Assembly: GCF_003946245.1 (NCBI RefSeq)
Contig: NZ_RHNN01000025.1
Span: forward strand, 1-48,724
From: Levilactobacillus cerevisiae
Lineage (GTDB): Bacteria; Bacillota; Bacilli; Lactobacillales; Lactobacillaceae
Direction: 5' to 3'
Length of the DNA: 48,724 bases
The position numbers and the translations under genes are program-made. The notes under the pieces are model-generated. The model was not told the DNA's origin, ran no database searches, and worked only from the letters and a program-made list of their open reading frames with translations. This document shows, in pieces, positions 1 through 8,020 of the stretch (its first letter is position 1; every line of letters starts with the position of its first letter).

Positions 1-77
1 CTCAAAAAAAATTGCCTAATCTCAAAGGATTAGACAATTTTATAAATGGAATTACCAACAACAGTTGACATAGAACC
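1..77 (-). mobile_element. Insertion sequence terminus (left boundary, partial)
   Basis: The first 77-78 bases are the exact reverse complement of the last 77-78 bases of the window. The outer edge, read from inside the window toward the element, starts GGTTCTATGTCAACTGTTG. That resembles ISL3-family terminal repeats from lactobacilli as I remember them (GGTTCTTTGTCAA type), so this is probably the tip of such an element whose transposase lies off the window. The family assignment is an inference from about 15 bases; the inverted identity itself is directly seen. Confidence 0.7.
4..39 (-). terminator. Terminator just inside the left IS end
   Basis: On the minus strand a 12-bp stem (AATTGTCTAATC with GATTAGGCAATT, one G-U pair) is followed by eight T. 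It would stop transcripts entering the IS from the neighbouring DNA. The mirror copy is at the right end. Confidence 0.7.
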
Positions 78-83
78 ACAATT

Positions 84-128
84 AAGGCACTCACGACCCT
101 ACTACTTGGGATTGTGAGTGCCTTTTTG
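84..128 (+). terminator. Rho-independent terminator, orphan
   Basis: A perfect 10-bp stem (AGGCACTCAC / GTGAGTGCCT) with a 19-nt loop is followed by TTTTTGG. No gene precedes it in the window. It begins about 7 bp after the IS boundary, so it probably served a gene now separated from it by the IS insertion. Confidence 0.7.
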
Positions 129-199
129 GCAAACAAATTAACAGTTAGTCATAGTCAGTTAGTCATAGCGCGGTGAGCACGGTGATACTACCAGCCTAC

Positions 200-608
200 C
201 GTTCGCCAAATTTAGGCGGAACACTGTGGGTAGGACGGTCAAAACCACGGAACGGTCTTTAATCTCGATTTAAACCGCCAAGTACGTGTTTCAAAGTCGC
301 CATTTTCCAAGAAGTCCCCACCAATGAAAAATCCCACTAGATTGTGTAAGTCAATTATCAGCGGTAACCATTACCGCAACCCGCGTAACGTTTGAAATCC
401 ACACTTAGCCGGAGGAAGATGGAGATGTAGGTAGCTGTGACGACGGCGTTGGCTGAGCGATTTACTCGGCCTACACCGTGGGACGCGTTTGGGGACTGAT
501 GGTTTTTATCAGGCTTCAAACCGAGCCGGAGGACCGCTTCTCAGGCCGCAGGTGGTCCCCACAGACACCGGAATCTCCATCAGCCGCAGGCGGCAATAAG
601 CCACCATT
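200..608 (+). repeat. Structured intergenic repeat, copy A (core 406-605)
   Basis: The core 406-605 aligns with four other intergenic copies (18722, 19461, 28783, 40620). It carries hairpin P1 (443-479), P2 (about 487-521: GTTTGGGGACTGAT with ATCAGGCTTCAAAC) and P3 (GGACC...GGTCC, about 530-558). It ends in the shared GGAATCTCCATCAGCCGCAGG. Upstream, a perfect small hairpin GCGGTAA-CCA-TTACCGC (361-377) sits where other copies carry a GCGACC-type hairpin. Patchy similarity to copy C reaches back to about 200, so the full element may be about 400 bp. It has no credible reading frame; the 67-codon frame across it is a shadow. Bases 128-200 show nothing recognisable. Confidence 0.75.
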
Positions 609-609
609 C

Positions 610-642
610 AAAAAAAGCGCTCAACCCTGTCAGGTCAAGCGC
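610..642 (-). terminator. Terminator of the HesB-like gene
   Basis: Minus-strand stem GCGCTTGACC / GGGTTGAGCGC, followed by seven T, just after the stop at 651. Confidence 0.85.
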
Positions 643-650
643 AAGTGGTG

Positions 651-959
651 TTATTTGTCTAATTCACCGTTATCATCGTAAATGTAAGTTGGACCATCAG
701 TTGCGGCGTCGTAGTCAATCGTTAAGTCATACCCCACGAAGAACCATTGGTCGCCTTCAGTAATGTAGTACGTCACGTTGTCTTTCTTTTCAGCAACGAT
801 CGGATCACGTGGATTGTCGTCTGGCGTCATCCCCAATGAAAAGCCTTCGTGGACGGGTGTCTTGCCATAAACCTTACCAAAGAAACGTACACCGCGACCA
901 GTCATGCCCATCTCGTCGCGAAACCATTTACTTGCTGAATCGGTAACTGTAATTTTCAT
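651..959 (-). CDS. yneR: HesB/IscA-like fold protein (YneR type), cysteine-free
   Basis: A 102-residue protein resembling the Bacillus YneR branch of the HesB/IscA Fe-S biogenesis superfamily: an N-terminal MKITVTDSASKWF helix, GRGVRFFGKVYGKT in the first strands and an acidic C-terminus. There is not one cysteine, so it cannot ligate iron as canonical A-type carriers do. In YneR relatives the role is unknown. An AAAGGAG ribosome site lies 10 bp before the ATG. The gene is monocistronic, with its own promoter (1057-1085) containing a palindrome and a terminator at 610-642. The family assignment rests on overall pattern and length; function is not assigned. Confidence 0.8.
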   Translation of the reverse strand: MKITVTDSASKWFRDEMGMTGRGVRFFGKVYGKTPVHEGFSLGMTPDDNPRDPIVAEKKDNVTYYITEGDQWFFVGYDLTIDYDAATDGPTYIYDDNGELDK

Positions 960-1056
960 AATTATAAGACTCCTTTTTGACAGACTGTGAATCCGTTTTC
1001 ATAACCATTTATACCACGCCAAGCGGGTTCTTGGCAAGTATCGTTTCACTAACTGT

Positions 1057-1085
1057 ATTATACACAATTAAATTGTGAGCTTCAA
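1057..1085 (-). promoter_or_regulatory. Sigma-A promoter of the HesB-like gene
   Basis: Minus strand TTGAAG, 17-bp spacer, TATAAT. The leader to the ATG at 959 is about 90 nt and contains a small perfect hairpin (GCCAAG...CTTGGC, 1018-1035). Confidence 0.75.
1063..1077. promoter_or_regulatory. Perfect palindrome inside the promoter spacer (candidate operator)
   Basis: CACAATT-A-AATTGTG fills nearly the whole spacer between -35 and -10 of the promoter at 1057-1085. A dimeric repressor bound here would block polymerase. I cannot name the regulator; the sequence does not match Rex, PerR/Fur or cre consensus sites. Confidence 0.5.
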
Positions 1086-1106
1086 TTCAACTGCTCAAAA
1101 GTAAGT

Positions 1107-1140
1107 AAAAAGGCGCCCTGACCGCAATCAGGATGCCTTC
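1107..1140 (-). terminator. greA terminator
   Basis: Minus strand stem AGGCATCCTGA / TCAGGGCGCCT, followed by TTTTTA, 42 bp after the greA stop. Confidence 0.8.
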
Positions 1141-1181
1141 GGTGACGCAAATTAACTTGTCTTATCGACTGGAATTTTTTT

Positions 1182-1658
1182 CTATTCGACAGCTAAAATT
1201 TTAACGCTCATGCTGCCACCTGGTGTGTTAAAGGTGACTTCTTCACCATTCCGGTGACCTAAGAGGCCCTTCGCGATGGCTGAATCGTTGGAAATTTTGC
1301 CAGACATTGGGTCGGCTTCTGCAGCACCCACGATGGTGTATTCTTCAGGCTCTTCATCGGGAAGTTCCTTAAAGGTTACCTTTTTCCCTACGGTGATTTC
1401 GTCCTTGTCACTACCATCGTTATCGATGATCTGCGCGTATTGGAGCATCCGTTCAACGGTGCTGACCCGCGTTTCGAGCATACTCTGTTCGTCCTTGGCT
1501 GACTCATACTCAGAATTTTCTGAAAGGTCCCCGTAGGAACGCGCAATCTTAATCCGGTCAATAACCTTTGGTCGTTGAACCATCTTTAAATCTTCGAGTT
1601 CTGCCTCGAGCTTCTCTTTACCTTCTTCAGTCATTGGATACATCTTATCTTGTGCCAC
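1182..1658 (-). CDS. greA: Transcription elongation factor GreA
   Basis: GreA enters the secondary channel of backtracked RNA polymerase and stimulates cleavage of the nascent RNA. An N-terminal coiled coil (about 10-75) carries the acidic tip in [16 protein letters not shown]; the C-terminal FKBP-like domain ends the 158-residue protein, the normal family length. I chose the GTG at 1658, giving (M)[13 protein letters not shown], because AAAGGGG lies 8 bp upstream. The longer frame from 1703 adds 15 residues that the family lacks. It follows the mltG-udk pair but is separated from it by the udk terminator, and it ends with its own terminator. Confidence 0.95.
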   Translation of the reverse strand: MAQDKMYPMTEEGKEKLEAELEDLKMVQRPKVIDRIKIARSYGDLSENSEYESAKDEQSMLETRVSTVERMLQYAQIIDNDGSDKDEITVGKKVTFKELPDEEPEEYTIVGAAEADPMSGKISNDSAIAKGLLGHRNGEEVTFNTPGGSMSVKILAVE

Positions 1659-1722
1659 ACTGGCCACCCCTTTAACATTTTTAGTGTCGTGGATATTCCA
1701 CAACTTAAATTTTATTTTGACA

Positions 1723-1751
1723 GAAAAGGCTAGCCGTTTACCAGCTAACCT
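1723..1751 (-). terminator. udk terminator
   Basis: Minus strand stem AGGTTAGC / GCTAGCCT, followed by TTTTC, directly after the udk stop at 1760. Confidence 0.7.
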
Positions 1752-1759
1752 GTCCTATT

Positions 1760-2434
1760 CTATATGGTTGTATCTGGATTGTCAAAAACTTGGTCATTAC
1801 CACTAGCTTCGAGGATTGCCCGAATCTTGGTAACCAACAGGTCGATAGCCACCTGGTTCTCGCCACCTTCAGGCACAATCAGGTCGGCGTAACGCTTGGT
1901 TGGTTCAACGAATTGATGGTAAGTTGGCTTAACAGTTGCCAAGTATTGTTGGATAACGGATTCGAGCGAGCGACCACGTTCGTTCATGTCCCGTTGAATC
2001 CGCCGAATGATGCGAATGTCATCATCGGTATCAACGAAGACCTTGATGTCCATCAAATTCCGTAAGCGTTCATCGTCAAGGATTAAAATACCTTCCAAGA
2101 TGATCACGTCGCGTGGTTCTTGGTGAATCGTCTTGTCACTTCGCGTGGATAACGTGTAATCATAGACGGGTTTCTCAATTGGTTCGTAGTTTAACAACTG
2201 CTTCAGTTGAGAAATCAAGAGGTCCGTATCGAAAGCTAACGGATGGTCGTAGTTCACGGCTGCCCGCTCTTCCATCGTCATTTCGTCTTGATTGTTGTAG
2301 TACGAGTCTTGCTGCAAAATCATGATTGAGTGTCCAATCAATTGATTAAAGATTGCTCGACTAACGGTCGTTTTGCCACTACCGGAACCCCCGGTAACCC
2401 CAATGATAATCGGTCGCTTCTTGTTTGCCAACAC
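1760..2434 (-). CDS. udk: Uridine kinase
   Basis: Phosphorylates uridine and cytidine to UMP and CMP in pyrimidine salvage. The N-terminal P-loop [12 protein letters not shown] is clear. The DSYY segment, the YDHP(L)AFDTDLL substrate region, [12 protein letters not shown] and [17 protein letters not shown] are all typical of the family. Length of about 224 residues fits. The start is ambiguous: the ATG at 2443 sits directly against AAAGG and is too close. The GTG at 2434 has 8-bp spacing and is preferred; the TTG at 2431 would give MANKKRP as in relatives. The ribosome site overlaps the mltG stop, so the two are cotranscribed. Confidence 0.93.
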   Translation of the reverse strand: MLANKKRPIIIGVTGGSGSGKTTVSRAIFNQLIGHSIMILQQDSYYNNQDEMTMEERAAVNYDHPLAFDTDLLISQLKQLLNYEPIEKPVYDYTLSTRSDKTIHQEPRDVIILEGILILDDERLRNLMDIKVFVDTDDDIRIIRRIQRDMNERGRSLESVIQQYLATVKPTYHQFVEPTKRYADLIVPEGGENQVAIDLLVTKIRAILEASGNDQVFDNPDTTI

Positions 2435-2446
2435 TGTCGCCATCCT

Positions 2447-3580
2447 TTATTTATTATCGCTTGCTAATGAACTTGTTTTTGCTTCATGCTGTGCATACGT
2501 TTGGGAGAAGTAAACTTTCCCGGTCTTGGTATTTGCGATGAAGTAGTAGTACCCCTTCTTACGGTCAGTTGGGTGTAACACCGCGGTGATCGAAGACGTG
2601 CTAGGACTTGCAAATGGACCTGGACCGTAGCCCGTATGAATGTACAGGTTGTACGGTGACTTAACTTTCAAATCCTTATAGGTCAACGTCGACTTGGTCG
2701 TCTTCAAGGCATACTGAACGGAAATGTCAGATTGAAGCGCCATACCAGCCTTGATGCGGTTCAAGAAGACCCCGGCAATCTTGTTCCGGTCGGACTGGGT
2801 GACCCCTTCACGTTCGACCAACGAAGCCAGTGTCAGCGTTTCTTGCACCGTCAACTTTTGCTTCTTAATGGTTGCATAGCTGCCTTGCAGATTTTGGTCT
2901 GTCTTCGCAACCATTTGCGTGATTAATTGCTTTAAAGTCATCTTTTTGCCAGCTTGATACGTTGCCGGCGCTAAGTACCCTTCAAGCCGATAACGCACAT
3001 TCTTGGCCTTCTTGGCGGAACCCAAGAGTTGTGGGTACTTCGCTGCAAGTTGGTTAAAGAATGTCTGACTCTTGATCAAGGTCATGAATTCCTTCTTGGT
3101 AAAGTCAGTTTGAATTGGAATCTCGGCGGCAATTTGATCTACCGTCTCCCCTTCACGAACCAATACCTTTCCAGAAGTACTCTGGATGGGCTCAGCTGAG
3201 CCGCCCTTTTGGAGCTGCGTGGCAATTTGTTTCAAGGTCATCGACGGCTTTAACTGGTAATAGCCCGCCTGAAAATTCGTAAATTTGTTCGACTTCACGT
3301 AGTAGTTAAAAACCATTCCGCTCTTAACCACTTTTTTATCCTGAAGGATCTCCCCAATCTTATTGGAGGTTGCCCCCATTGGAACATGAACTTGAACCAC
3401 ATTGTCATCGCTAGAATCCAAGGGTTGCAGTGACGTTTGGAAGTAATGATACCCGAAGATACCAATGATAACTGCCAGTAAAGCTAGCAGACTAACCACG
3501 CCAATGATAATTCGTCGACCAAAAGACCGTTTCTTCCCCGAATCTTGCCGAGACGGGATAGGATTTGTGCCATTATCCAA
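2447..3580 (-). CDS. mltG: Endolytic peptidoglycan transglycosylase MltG
   Basis: A membrane-anchored lytic transglycosylase that cuts nascent glycan strands, thought to set glycan chain length. A short basic cytoplasmic tail (1-23) is followed by one membrane helix (about 24-44), a LysM-like region and the YceG domain. The catalytic glutamate is Glu256 in LASLVEREG, and the LEGYLAPATYQ signature is at about 199-209. The start is TTG at 3580, with GGAGG 7 bp upstream; the length of 377 is normal. First gene of the mltG-udk unit; a possible promoter is at 3615-3643. Confidence 0.94.
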   Translation of the reverse strand: MDNGTNPIPSRQDSGKKRSFGRRIIIGVVSLLALLAVIIGIFGYHYFQTSLQPLDSSDDNVVQVHVPMGATSNKIGEILQDKKVVKSGMVFNYYVKSNKFTNFQAGYYQLKPSMTLKQIATQLQKGGSAEPIQSTSGKVLVREGETVDQIAAEIPIQTDFTKKEFMTLIKSQTFFNQLAAKYPQLLGSAKKAKNVRYRLEGYLAPATYQAGKKMTLKQLITQMVAKTDQNLQGSYATIKKQKLTVQETLTLASLVEREGVTQSDRNKIAGVFLNRIKAGMALQSDISVQYALKTTKSTLTYKDLKVKSPYNLYIHTGYGPGPFASPSTSSITAVLHPTDRKKGYYYFIANTKTGKVYFSQTYAQHEAKTSSLASDNK

Positions 3581-3614
3581 CTTATTTCCTCCGTTCTATG
3601 CCATAGTCTTCTTC

Positions 3615-3643
3615 ATTATACAGAATTTCCAGGTCAGCGGGAA
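3615..3643 (-). promoter_or_regulatory. Candidate mltG promoter
   Basis: Minus strand consensus -10 TATAAT with a weak -35 (TTCCCG) at 17-bp spacing, about 35 bp before the mltG TTG. Confidence 0.5.
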
Positions 3644-3678
3644 CAGGAAAATGAGATTTTGGAAAAATGTAATAAAGA

Positions 3679-3789
3679 GTGCGGAGCGAGCCGCTTAGAC
3701 TCTGAGCATTAACGTAGCTAAGAGAATATCCCCGGGCCTGGGATATTTTCTTAGCTGGGTTAAGCGCAGGAGTCTGGCTCGCGGAGCAC
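3679..3789. repeat. Large imperfect palindrome (cruciform-capable)
   Basis: The inner stem AGCTAAGAGAATATCCC (3716-3732) pairs over 17 bp (one G-U) with 3740-3756 around a 7-nt loop. Outer arms continue with GCATTAAC/GTTAAGC, AGACTC/GAGTCT (3697-3702 / 3770-3775) and GTGCGGAGCGAGCC opposite GGCTCGCGGAGCAC (3776-3789). There is no T-run, so it is not a standard terminator. The right arm is also the first part of the adjacent tandem repeat. Confidence 0.8.
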
Positions 3790-4132
3790 GTTTCAGAGGC
3801 CGCCAGTTTCCGGATAGAACCTTGTAGAACAAGTCAAACGACCTAACACAACCTAAATCAACCGACAAATCCCCAAGCCAAGAACTTTACCTTAACCACG
3901 TTAAGCGCAGGAGTCTGGCTCGCGGAGCACGTTTCAGAGGCCGCCAATTTCCGGATAGATCCTTGTAGAACAAATCAAACGACCTAACACAACCTAAATC
4001 ATCCAACAAATCCCCAAGCCAAGAGCTTTACCTTAACCACGTTAAGCGGAGAAATCTGGCTCACAGAGCACGTTTCAGAAGCCGCCAGTTTCCGGATAGA
4101 GCCGTGCAGAACAAGCCAAACGACCTACCACA
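3759..4132. repeat. 141-bp direct tandem repeat, about 2.7 copies
   Basis: Units start GTTAAGCG at 3759, 3900 and 4041 (period 141). Units 1 and 2 are nearly identical (about five changes); the third is more diverged and fades after about 4132. Each unit contains the right arm of the palindrome at 3679-3789 and a CTTGT-AGA-ACAAG hairpin (lost or weakened in unit 3). There is no reading frame across units. This fills the gene-free gap between mltG and pheT. Confidence 0.9.
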
Positions 4133-4146
4133 ATGCTTCCCCAAAC

Positions 4147-4188
4147 CAAAAAAACGCGTCCACCTCCAAAACAAGGCCAGACGCGTTC
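4147..4188 (-). terminator. pheST terminator
   Basis: Minus strand stem AACGCGT / ACGCGTT around a loop of about 20 nt, followed by a run of seven T, 27 bp after the pheT stop. Confidence 0.75.
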
Positions 4189-4214
4189 CAAAAAAATATC
4201 GTTCAGTCGCACAA

Positions 4215-6623
4215 TTAACGAATTTCAACACCCAGATCATCCTGCAACCGCTTTTCAACCTTTTCAAAGGCTTGCGTTACAGCATCATCGACCAAAGTTT
4301 CGTGCTTGTCTTGGTAAGTCAAGGTGTAGGCCAATGACTTCTTGCCCTTGGGCACCTTGACCCCGTCGTAAATATCAAACAGCTTGACGGACTGCAGATG
4401 AGCCCCGCCCCGCTTTTCAATCAGTTCAACAATTTGGTCGTTGGTAACATCATTATCTACCAACATCGCAACGTCTCGCGTAATTGCTGGGTAACGGGAA
4501 ATCACGTCGTACTGATTTTCCTGCTTAGGCATATCGATAATTGCTTGCAGGTTCAGCTCAAAGACGTAAGTTGCGCCAATCTTGAATTGCTTAGCAACCG
4601 TTGGGTGGACTTGACCCATGAAGCCAATCCGGTGGCCGTGAACCAGAATGTCCGCGGTCCGACCTGGGTGCATCTCAGGCATATCCGTGTTGGCCACGTA
4701 GGTCACGTCGCCATTGACTGCCATGTCTTTCAAGTAAGCCGCAACGATGCCCTTAACTTGGTAGAAATCAACGTCCTTAGCAGGTTGGTCCCAAGCTGCT
4801 GGCAACAACGTTCCCGTAATGGCACCGGCAATGTGTTCCTGCTCGCTTGGCCGTTCCGTGCCATCCTCGCGATAGAAGACCCGTCCTTGTTCATACAAGG
4901 CCACGTCCTTCACCTTCCGGGCACTGTTATAGGCAATGTCGTCCAGCAATCCGGTAATCACGTTCATGCGTAACACCGCGTGATCCACACTCATTGGCCA
5001 AGCTAACTTGGTTGTTTCGCTCGGTTGCATCAAGAACATCTTGGCTTTGTCTTCCGTCGTCAAGGCGTAGGAAATCGCTTGGTTCAAGCCTAAACCTTCC
5101 AGCGAATGCCGCGTTGCCCGCATTAATTTTTGTGCCGTGGTCAATTCACCCATGGTCATCCGGCCAGTTGGCAGCGTTGCTGGCAATTCATCGTACCCGT
5201 AGATCCGCGCGATTTCTTCGAGCAGATCGGCTGGAATATGAATGTCATTCCGGCGAACAGGAACCGTCACCGTTAACGTGTCACCGGCGGCAGTCACCGT
5301 GCAGCCCAACATCTCTAAAATGTGGGTGACCTGGGGCTGGTCCAAAGTGGTACCCAGGACAGCGTTGATATGGGTCATCGTAATGTCGATCACGGCAGGT
5401 GCTGGCACGTTGTCAGCGGCCACCACAGTCCCGGCTTGAACGGTCCCACCGGCAAGCTCATCCATCATTTGTGCAGCGGCGTCTAACGCGTCTTGTAAAC
5501 CAGTCCGGTTCACGCCACGTTCGAAGCGTTGGGAAGCGTCCGTGTGCAGGTTATGCCGTTGAGCCGCCTTACGGATGTGGTCGTGTTCAAAGACAGCCGC
5601 TTCAATGGCCACCGTGGTGGTCCCGTCAGCGATTGCTGTATCCAAGCCACCCATCACACCGGCTAAGGCAATTGGCGCCTTTTCGTCGGCAATGACAATA
5701 TCGTTCGGGTCTAAATCGTGTTCACCCTCATCCAAGGTTGTCAGCTTTTCGCCCTGCTTGGCGTTGCGGACGTAAACGTCTTGACCAGCAAACTTATCGT
5801 AGTCAAAGGCATGTAAGGGTTGACCATATTTCAACATGATGTAGTTGGTCACATCCACCACGTTGTTGATTGGCCGGTAACCCGCGTTCCAAAGGCGAAT
5901 CTGGAGCCACATTGGACTTGGGGCCAATTTAACCTGCTTCACCAAACGCATCTTGTATTGCGGCGCCAAGGCCTCGTCCACGTGAATACTGAGTTGGTCG
6001 GCAGTAGGCTCCCCAGCTTCTTTAACGGCTGGTTGGTCAAATTTAACGGGCAAATCATAGATAGCAGACAGGTCATGCAAGGCCCCGTACAGGCTCAACA
6101 TGTCCCCCCGGTTAGGCGTGACGTCCAAGTCAATCAGACTGTCGTTCATCCCCAGGTAATCGTAAACATCGTCGCCAGGCATAGCGTCAGCGGGCAAGAC
6201 ATAGATACCCTCGACGTAGGTCTTGGGAACAACGGCTTCAGGGAAGCCAATTTCCTGGAGTGAGCAGATCATCCCAGCAGATGGAATGCCGCGCATCTTG
6301 GACTTCTTGATCTTCACGTTGTCAGCAATACGAGAACCTGGTAACGCTACGATGACCATTTGGCCTTCCGCGATATTCGGTGCACCACAAACAATTTGCA
6401 GGGGCTCGTCTTCACCGACGTCCACCTGGCAGATGTGGAGGTGATCGGAGTCCGGGTGGGCTTCAATGCTCAGCACGTGGCCGACAACGATTTTCTTCAA
6501 GCCATCGCTAGGCTTAACCACGCTGTCGACTTCGACGGACGTCCGTTCGATTTTTTCCGCCAAGTCAGCTGGCTTAACGTTTAAGTCTAAATATTCTTTG
6601 ATCCAATTGTATGAAATCTTCAT
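4215..6623 (-). CDS. pheT: Phenylalanyl-tRNA synthetase beta subunit
   Basis: Beta subunit of the alpha2-beta2 PheRS that charges tRNA-Phe; it holds tRNA and edits mischarged Tyr. Domains in order: EMAPII-like tRNA-binding (about 40-155, with HPDSDHLHICQVD and GMICS), B3/B4 editing (about 210-390, with VVDVTNYIML.YGQPLHAFD, ALAGVMGG and ASQRFERGV all intact), B5 (about 400-475), catalytic-like core, and C-terminal FDX-ACB (about 708-801, starting SRYPAITRDVAM). 802 residues, the usual length. ATG at 6623 with AAAGGA 12 bp upstream, overlapping the pheS stop. Controlled by the T-box at 7726. Confidence 0.98.
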   Translation of the reverse strand: MKISYNWIKEYLDLNVKPADLAEKIERTSVEVDSVVKPSDGLKKIVVGHVLSIEAHPDSDHLHICQVDVGEDEPLQIVCGAPNIAEGQMVIVALPGSRIADNVKIKKSKMRGIPSAGMICSLQEIGFPEAVVPKTYVEGIYVLPADAMPGDDVYDYLGMNDSLIDLDVTPNRGDMLSLYGALHDLSAIYDLPVKFDQPAVKEAGEPTADQLSIHVDEALAPQYKMRLVKQVKLAPSPMWLQIRLWNAGYRPINNVVDVTNYIMLKYGQPLHAFDYDKFAGQDVYVRNAKQGEKLTTLDEGEHDLDPNDIVIADEKAPIALAGVMGGLDTAIADGTTTVAIEAAVFEHDHIRKAAQRHNLHTDASQRFERGVNRTGLQDALDAAAQMMDELAGGTVQAGTVVAADNVPAPAVIDITMTHINAVLGTTLDQPQVTHILEMLGCTVTAAGDTLTVTVPVRRNDIHIPADLLEEIARIYGYDELPATLPTGRMTMGELTTAQKLMRATRHSLEGLGLNQAISYALTTEDKAKMFLMQPSETTKLAWPMSVDHAVLRMNVITGLLDDIAYNSARKVKDVALYEQGRVFYREDGTERPSEQEHIAGAITGTLLPAAWDQPAKDVDFYQVKGIVAAYLKDMAVNGDVTYVANTDMPEMHPGRTADILVHGHRIGFMGQVHPTVAKQFKIGATYVFELNLQAIIDMPKQENQYDVISRYPAITRDVAMLVDNDVTNDQIVELIEKRGGAHLQSVKLFDIYDGVKVPKGKKSLAYTLTYQDKHETLVDDAVTQAFEKVEKRLQDDLGVEIR

Positions 6624-6632
6624 GGTTGGCGG

Positions 6633-7679
6633 TTATCCTTTCTTCGTGAATTGGTTGAGGAAGCGCACATCATTTAAATAGAAATTCCGGATGTCATCGA
6701 CGCCGTACTTCAACATCGCAAACCGGTCAGGGCCTACCCCAAAGGCAAATCCACCGTAAACATCCGCATCCACGCCGGCCATCTTCAAGACGTTCGGGTG
6801 AACCATACCGGCACCGAGCACTTCGATCCAACCAGTATTCTTGCAGACCTTGCAACCTTTACCGCCACAGTTAAAGCAGGTAATATCAGCTTCAACGGAG
6901 GGTTCCGTGAATGGGAAGTAACTTGGTCGGAGCCGCACGTCAAACTTGTCCCCGAACAATTCATGGGCCAAGACCTGCAGGGTCCCCTTCAAATCAGCCA
7001 TGGTGATGTGCTTGTCAATGACCAAGCCTTCAACCTGATGGAACTGGTGCGAGTGGGTCGGGTCATCGGTATCGCGTCGGTAAACCACCCCGGGGGAGAT
7101 CATTTTCAATGGTCCCTTACTAAAGTCATGCGTTTCCAAGGTGCGGGCTTGCATCGGTGAGGTCTGCGTCCGCATCAAAATTTCCTTGGTGATGTAGAAT
7201 GTGTCTTGCATGTCCCGAGCTGGATGGTTCTTAGGTAGGTTCATCATTTCAAAGTTGTACTTGTCTTCTTCGACTTCCGGGCCACTCAAGACCTGGTAAC
7301 CCATGCCTAAGAACAAGTCCTCAATTTGATCCACAATCTGTTGGATCACGTGGGGTTCACCCTTGGCAACCGGCGTCCCTGGTAAGGTCACGTCAATCGC
7401 TTCGTTGGTCAACTTGGCGTTCAGAACGGCGTTTTCCAATTCTTCTCGGCGTTTAGCCAGAGCAGCTGTCAAATCGTCCCGAATTTCGTTGGCAAATGCT
7501 CCAACCTTTGGCCGTTCTTCAGCGTCTAGGTCCCGCATCCCCCGTAAGACTTCGGTGATGGGCCCTTTTTTCCCTAACAACGACACGCGCACTTGGTTTA
7601 CGTCCTTGAGATCGCCAGACTTTTTAATTTCTGCGAGACCGCGTTCGTGCAGTTCGTTTAGTTTATCCTTTAACGACAT
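6633..7679 (-). CDS. pheS: Phenylalanyl-tRNA synthetase alpha subunit
   Basis: Catalytic subunit of PheRS. It has an N-terminal coiled coil for tRNA contact (1-85) and a class II catalytic domain with [22 protein letters not shown], the [13 protein letters not shown] region, a [13 protein letters not shown] insertion and the final motif [18 protein letters not shown]. The length of 348 is typical. First gene of the pheST operon, about 50 bp after the T-box terminator, so its expression should follow tRNA-Phe charging. Confidence 0.98.
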   Translation of the reverse strand: MSLKDKLNELHERGLAEIKKSGDLKDVNQVRVSLLGKKGPITEVLRGMRDLDAEERPKVGAFANEIRDDLTAALAKRREELENAVLNAKLTNEAIDVTLPGTPVAKGEPHVIQQIVDQIEDLFLGMGYQVLSGPEVEEDKYNFEMMNLPKNHPARDMQDTFYITKEILMRTQTSPMQARTLETHDFSKGPLKMISPGVVYRRDTDDPTHSHQFHQVEGLVIDKHITMADLKGTLQVLAHELFGDKFDVRLRPSYFPFTEPSVEADITCFNCGGKGCKVCKNTGWIEVLGAGMVHPNVLKMAGVDADVYGGFAFGVGPDRFAMLKYGVDDIRNFYLNDVRFLNQFTKKG

Positions 7680-7725
7680 ACGTCATCCTCCATTTTCTTT
7701 TGTGTCAACTTTCTTCGTGAGCAAA

Positions 7726-7985
7726 CAAAAAAGCCCCGCCCCATAACTAGGGACGAAGCTTCGCGGTACCACCCTGATTCAGCCGAAAGTCGAGACTCTC
7801 AGCCACACTCAGAAATGATAACGGTCATTCACCGGAAAATCATTCATCGTGTTGCCACGAATCCCGATTACAACTCAAGAACTGAATTCACCCAGTAATT
7901 TGAAGTTTGCTTCCAGTCTAGGCAAACTCTTCCTGACAAATTGCACCGGCTACTGCTTTTCTATCATCGTTTTTAATTATTACGC
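7726..7985 (-). promoter_or_regulatory. T-box riboswitch of pheST
   Basis: Minus-strand leader with the T-box sequence GGGTGGTACCGCG (7762-7774) pairing in an antiterminator. A terminator stem ends in TTTTTT at 7726-7731. An upstream stem I region contains AGTAGCCGG and a GAATTC stretch (7884-7889) offering UUC, a Phe specifier codon. Uncharged tRNA-Phe would bind and allow read-through to pheST. The promoter probably uses TTGACA at 8015-8020 with a weak -10 TAGGCT 17 bp on. Confidence 0.93.
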
Positions 7986-8020
7986 TATCTTAGCCTAGCG
8001 GATTTTGTCGCGGCTGTCAA

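Noticed and set aside
478..681. 67-codon frame across structured repeat A (and similar frames at 18802-19029 and 28645-28926)
   Set aside because: No ribosome binding site, no homology, and not conserved in frame between repeat copies; the bases are explained by the hairpins.
3716..3756. Rho-independent terminator
   Set aside because: The 17-bp stem is strong but there is no T-run on either side; it belongs to the larger palindrome.
3759..4132. CRISPR array or replication iterons
   Set aside because: Units of 141 bp without spacer-repeat alternation, and no cas or rep gene nearby.
4061..4360. Short frames in the third tandem-repeat unit and the pheT terminator
   Set aside because: They span a repeat and a terminator and lack ribosome sites.
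4398..6584. Several long plus-strand frames opposite pheT
   Set aside because: Shadows of a high-GC, strongly conserved gene on the other strand.
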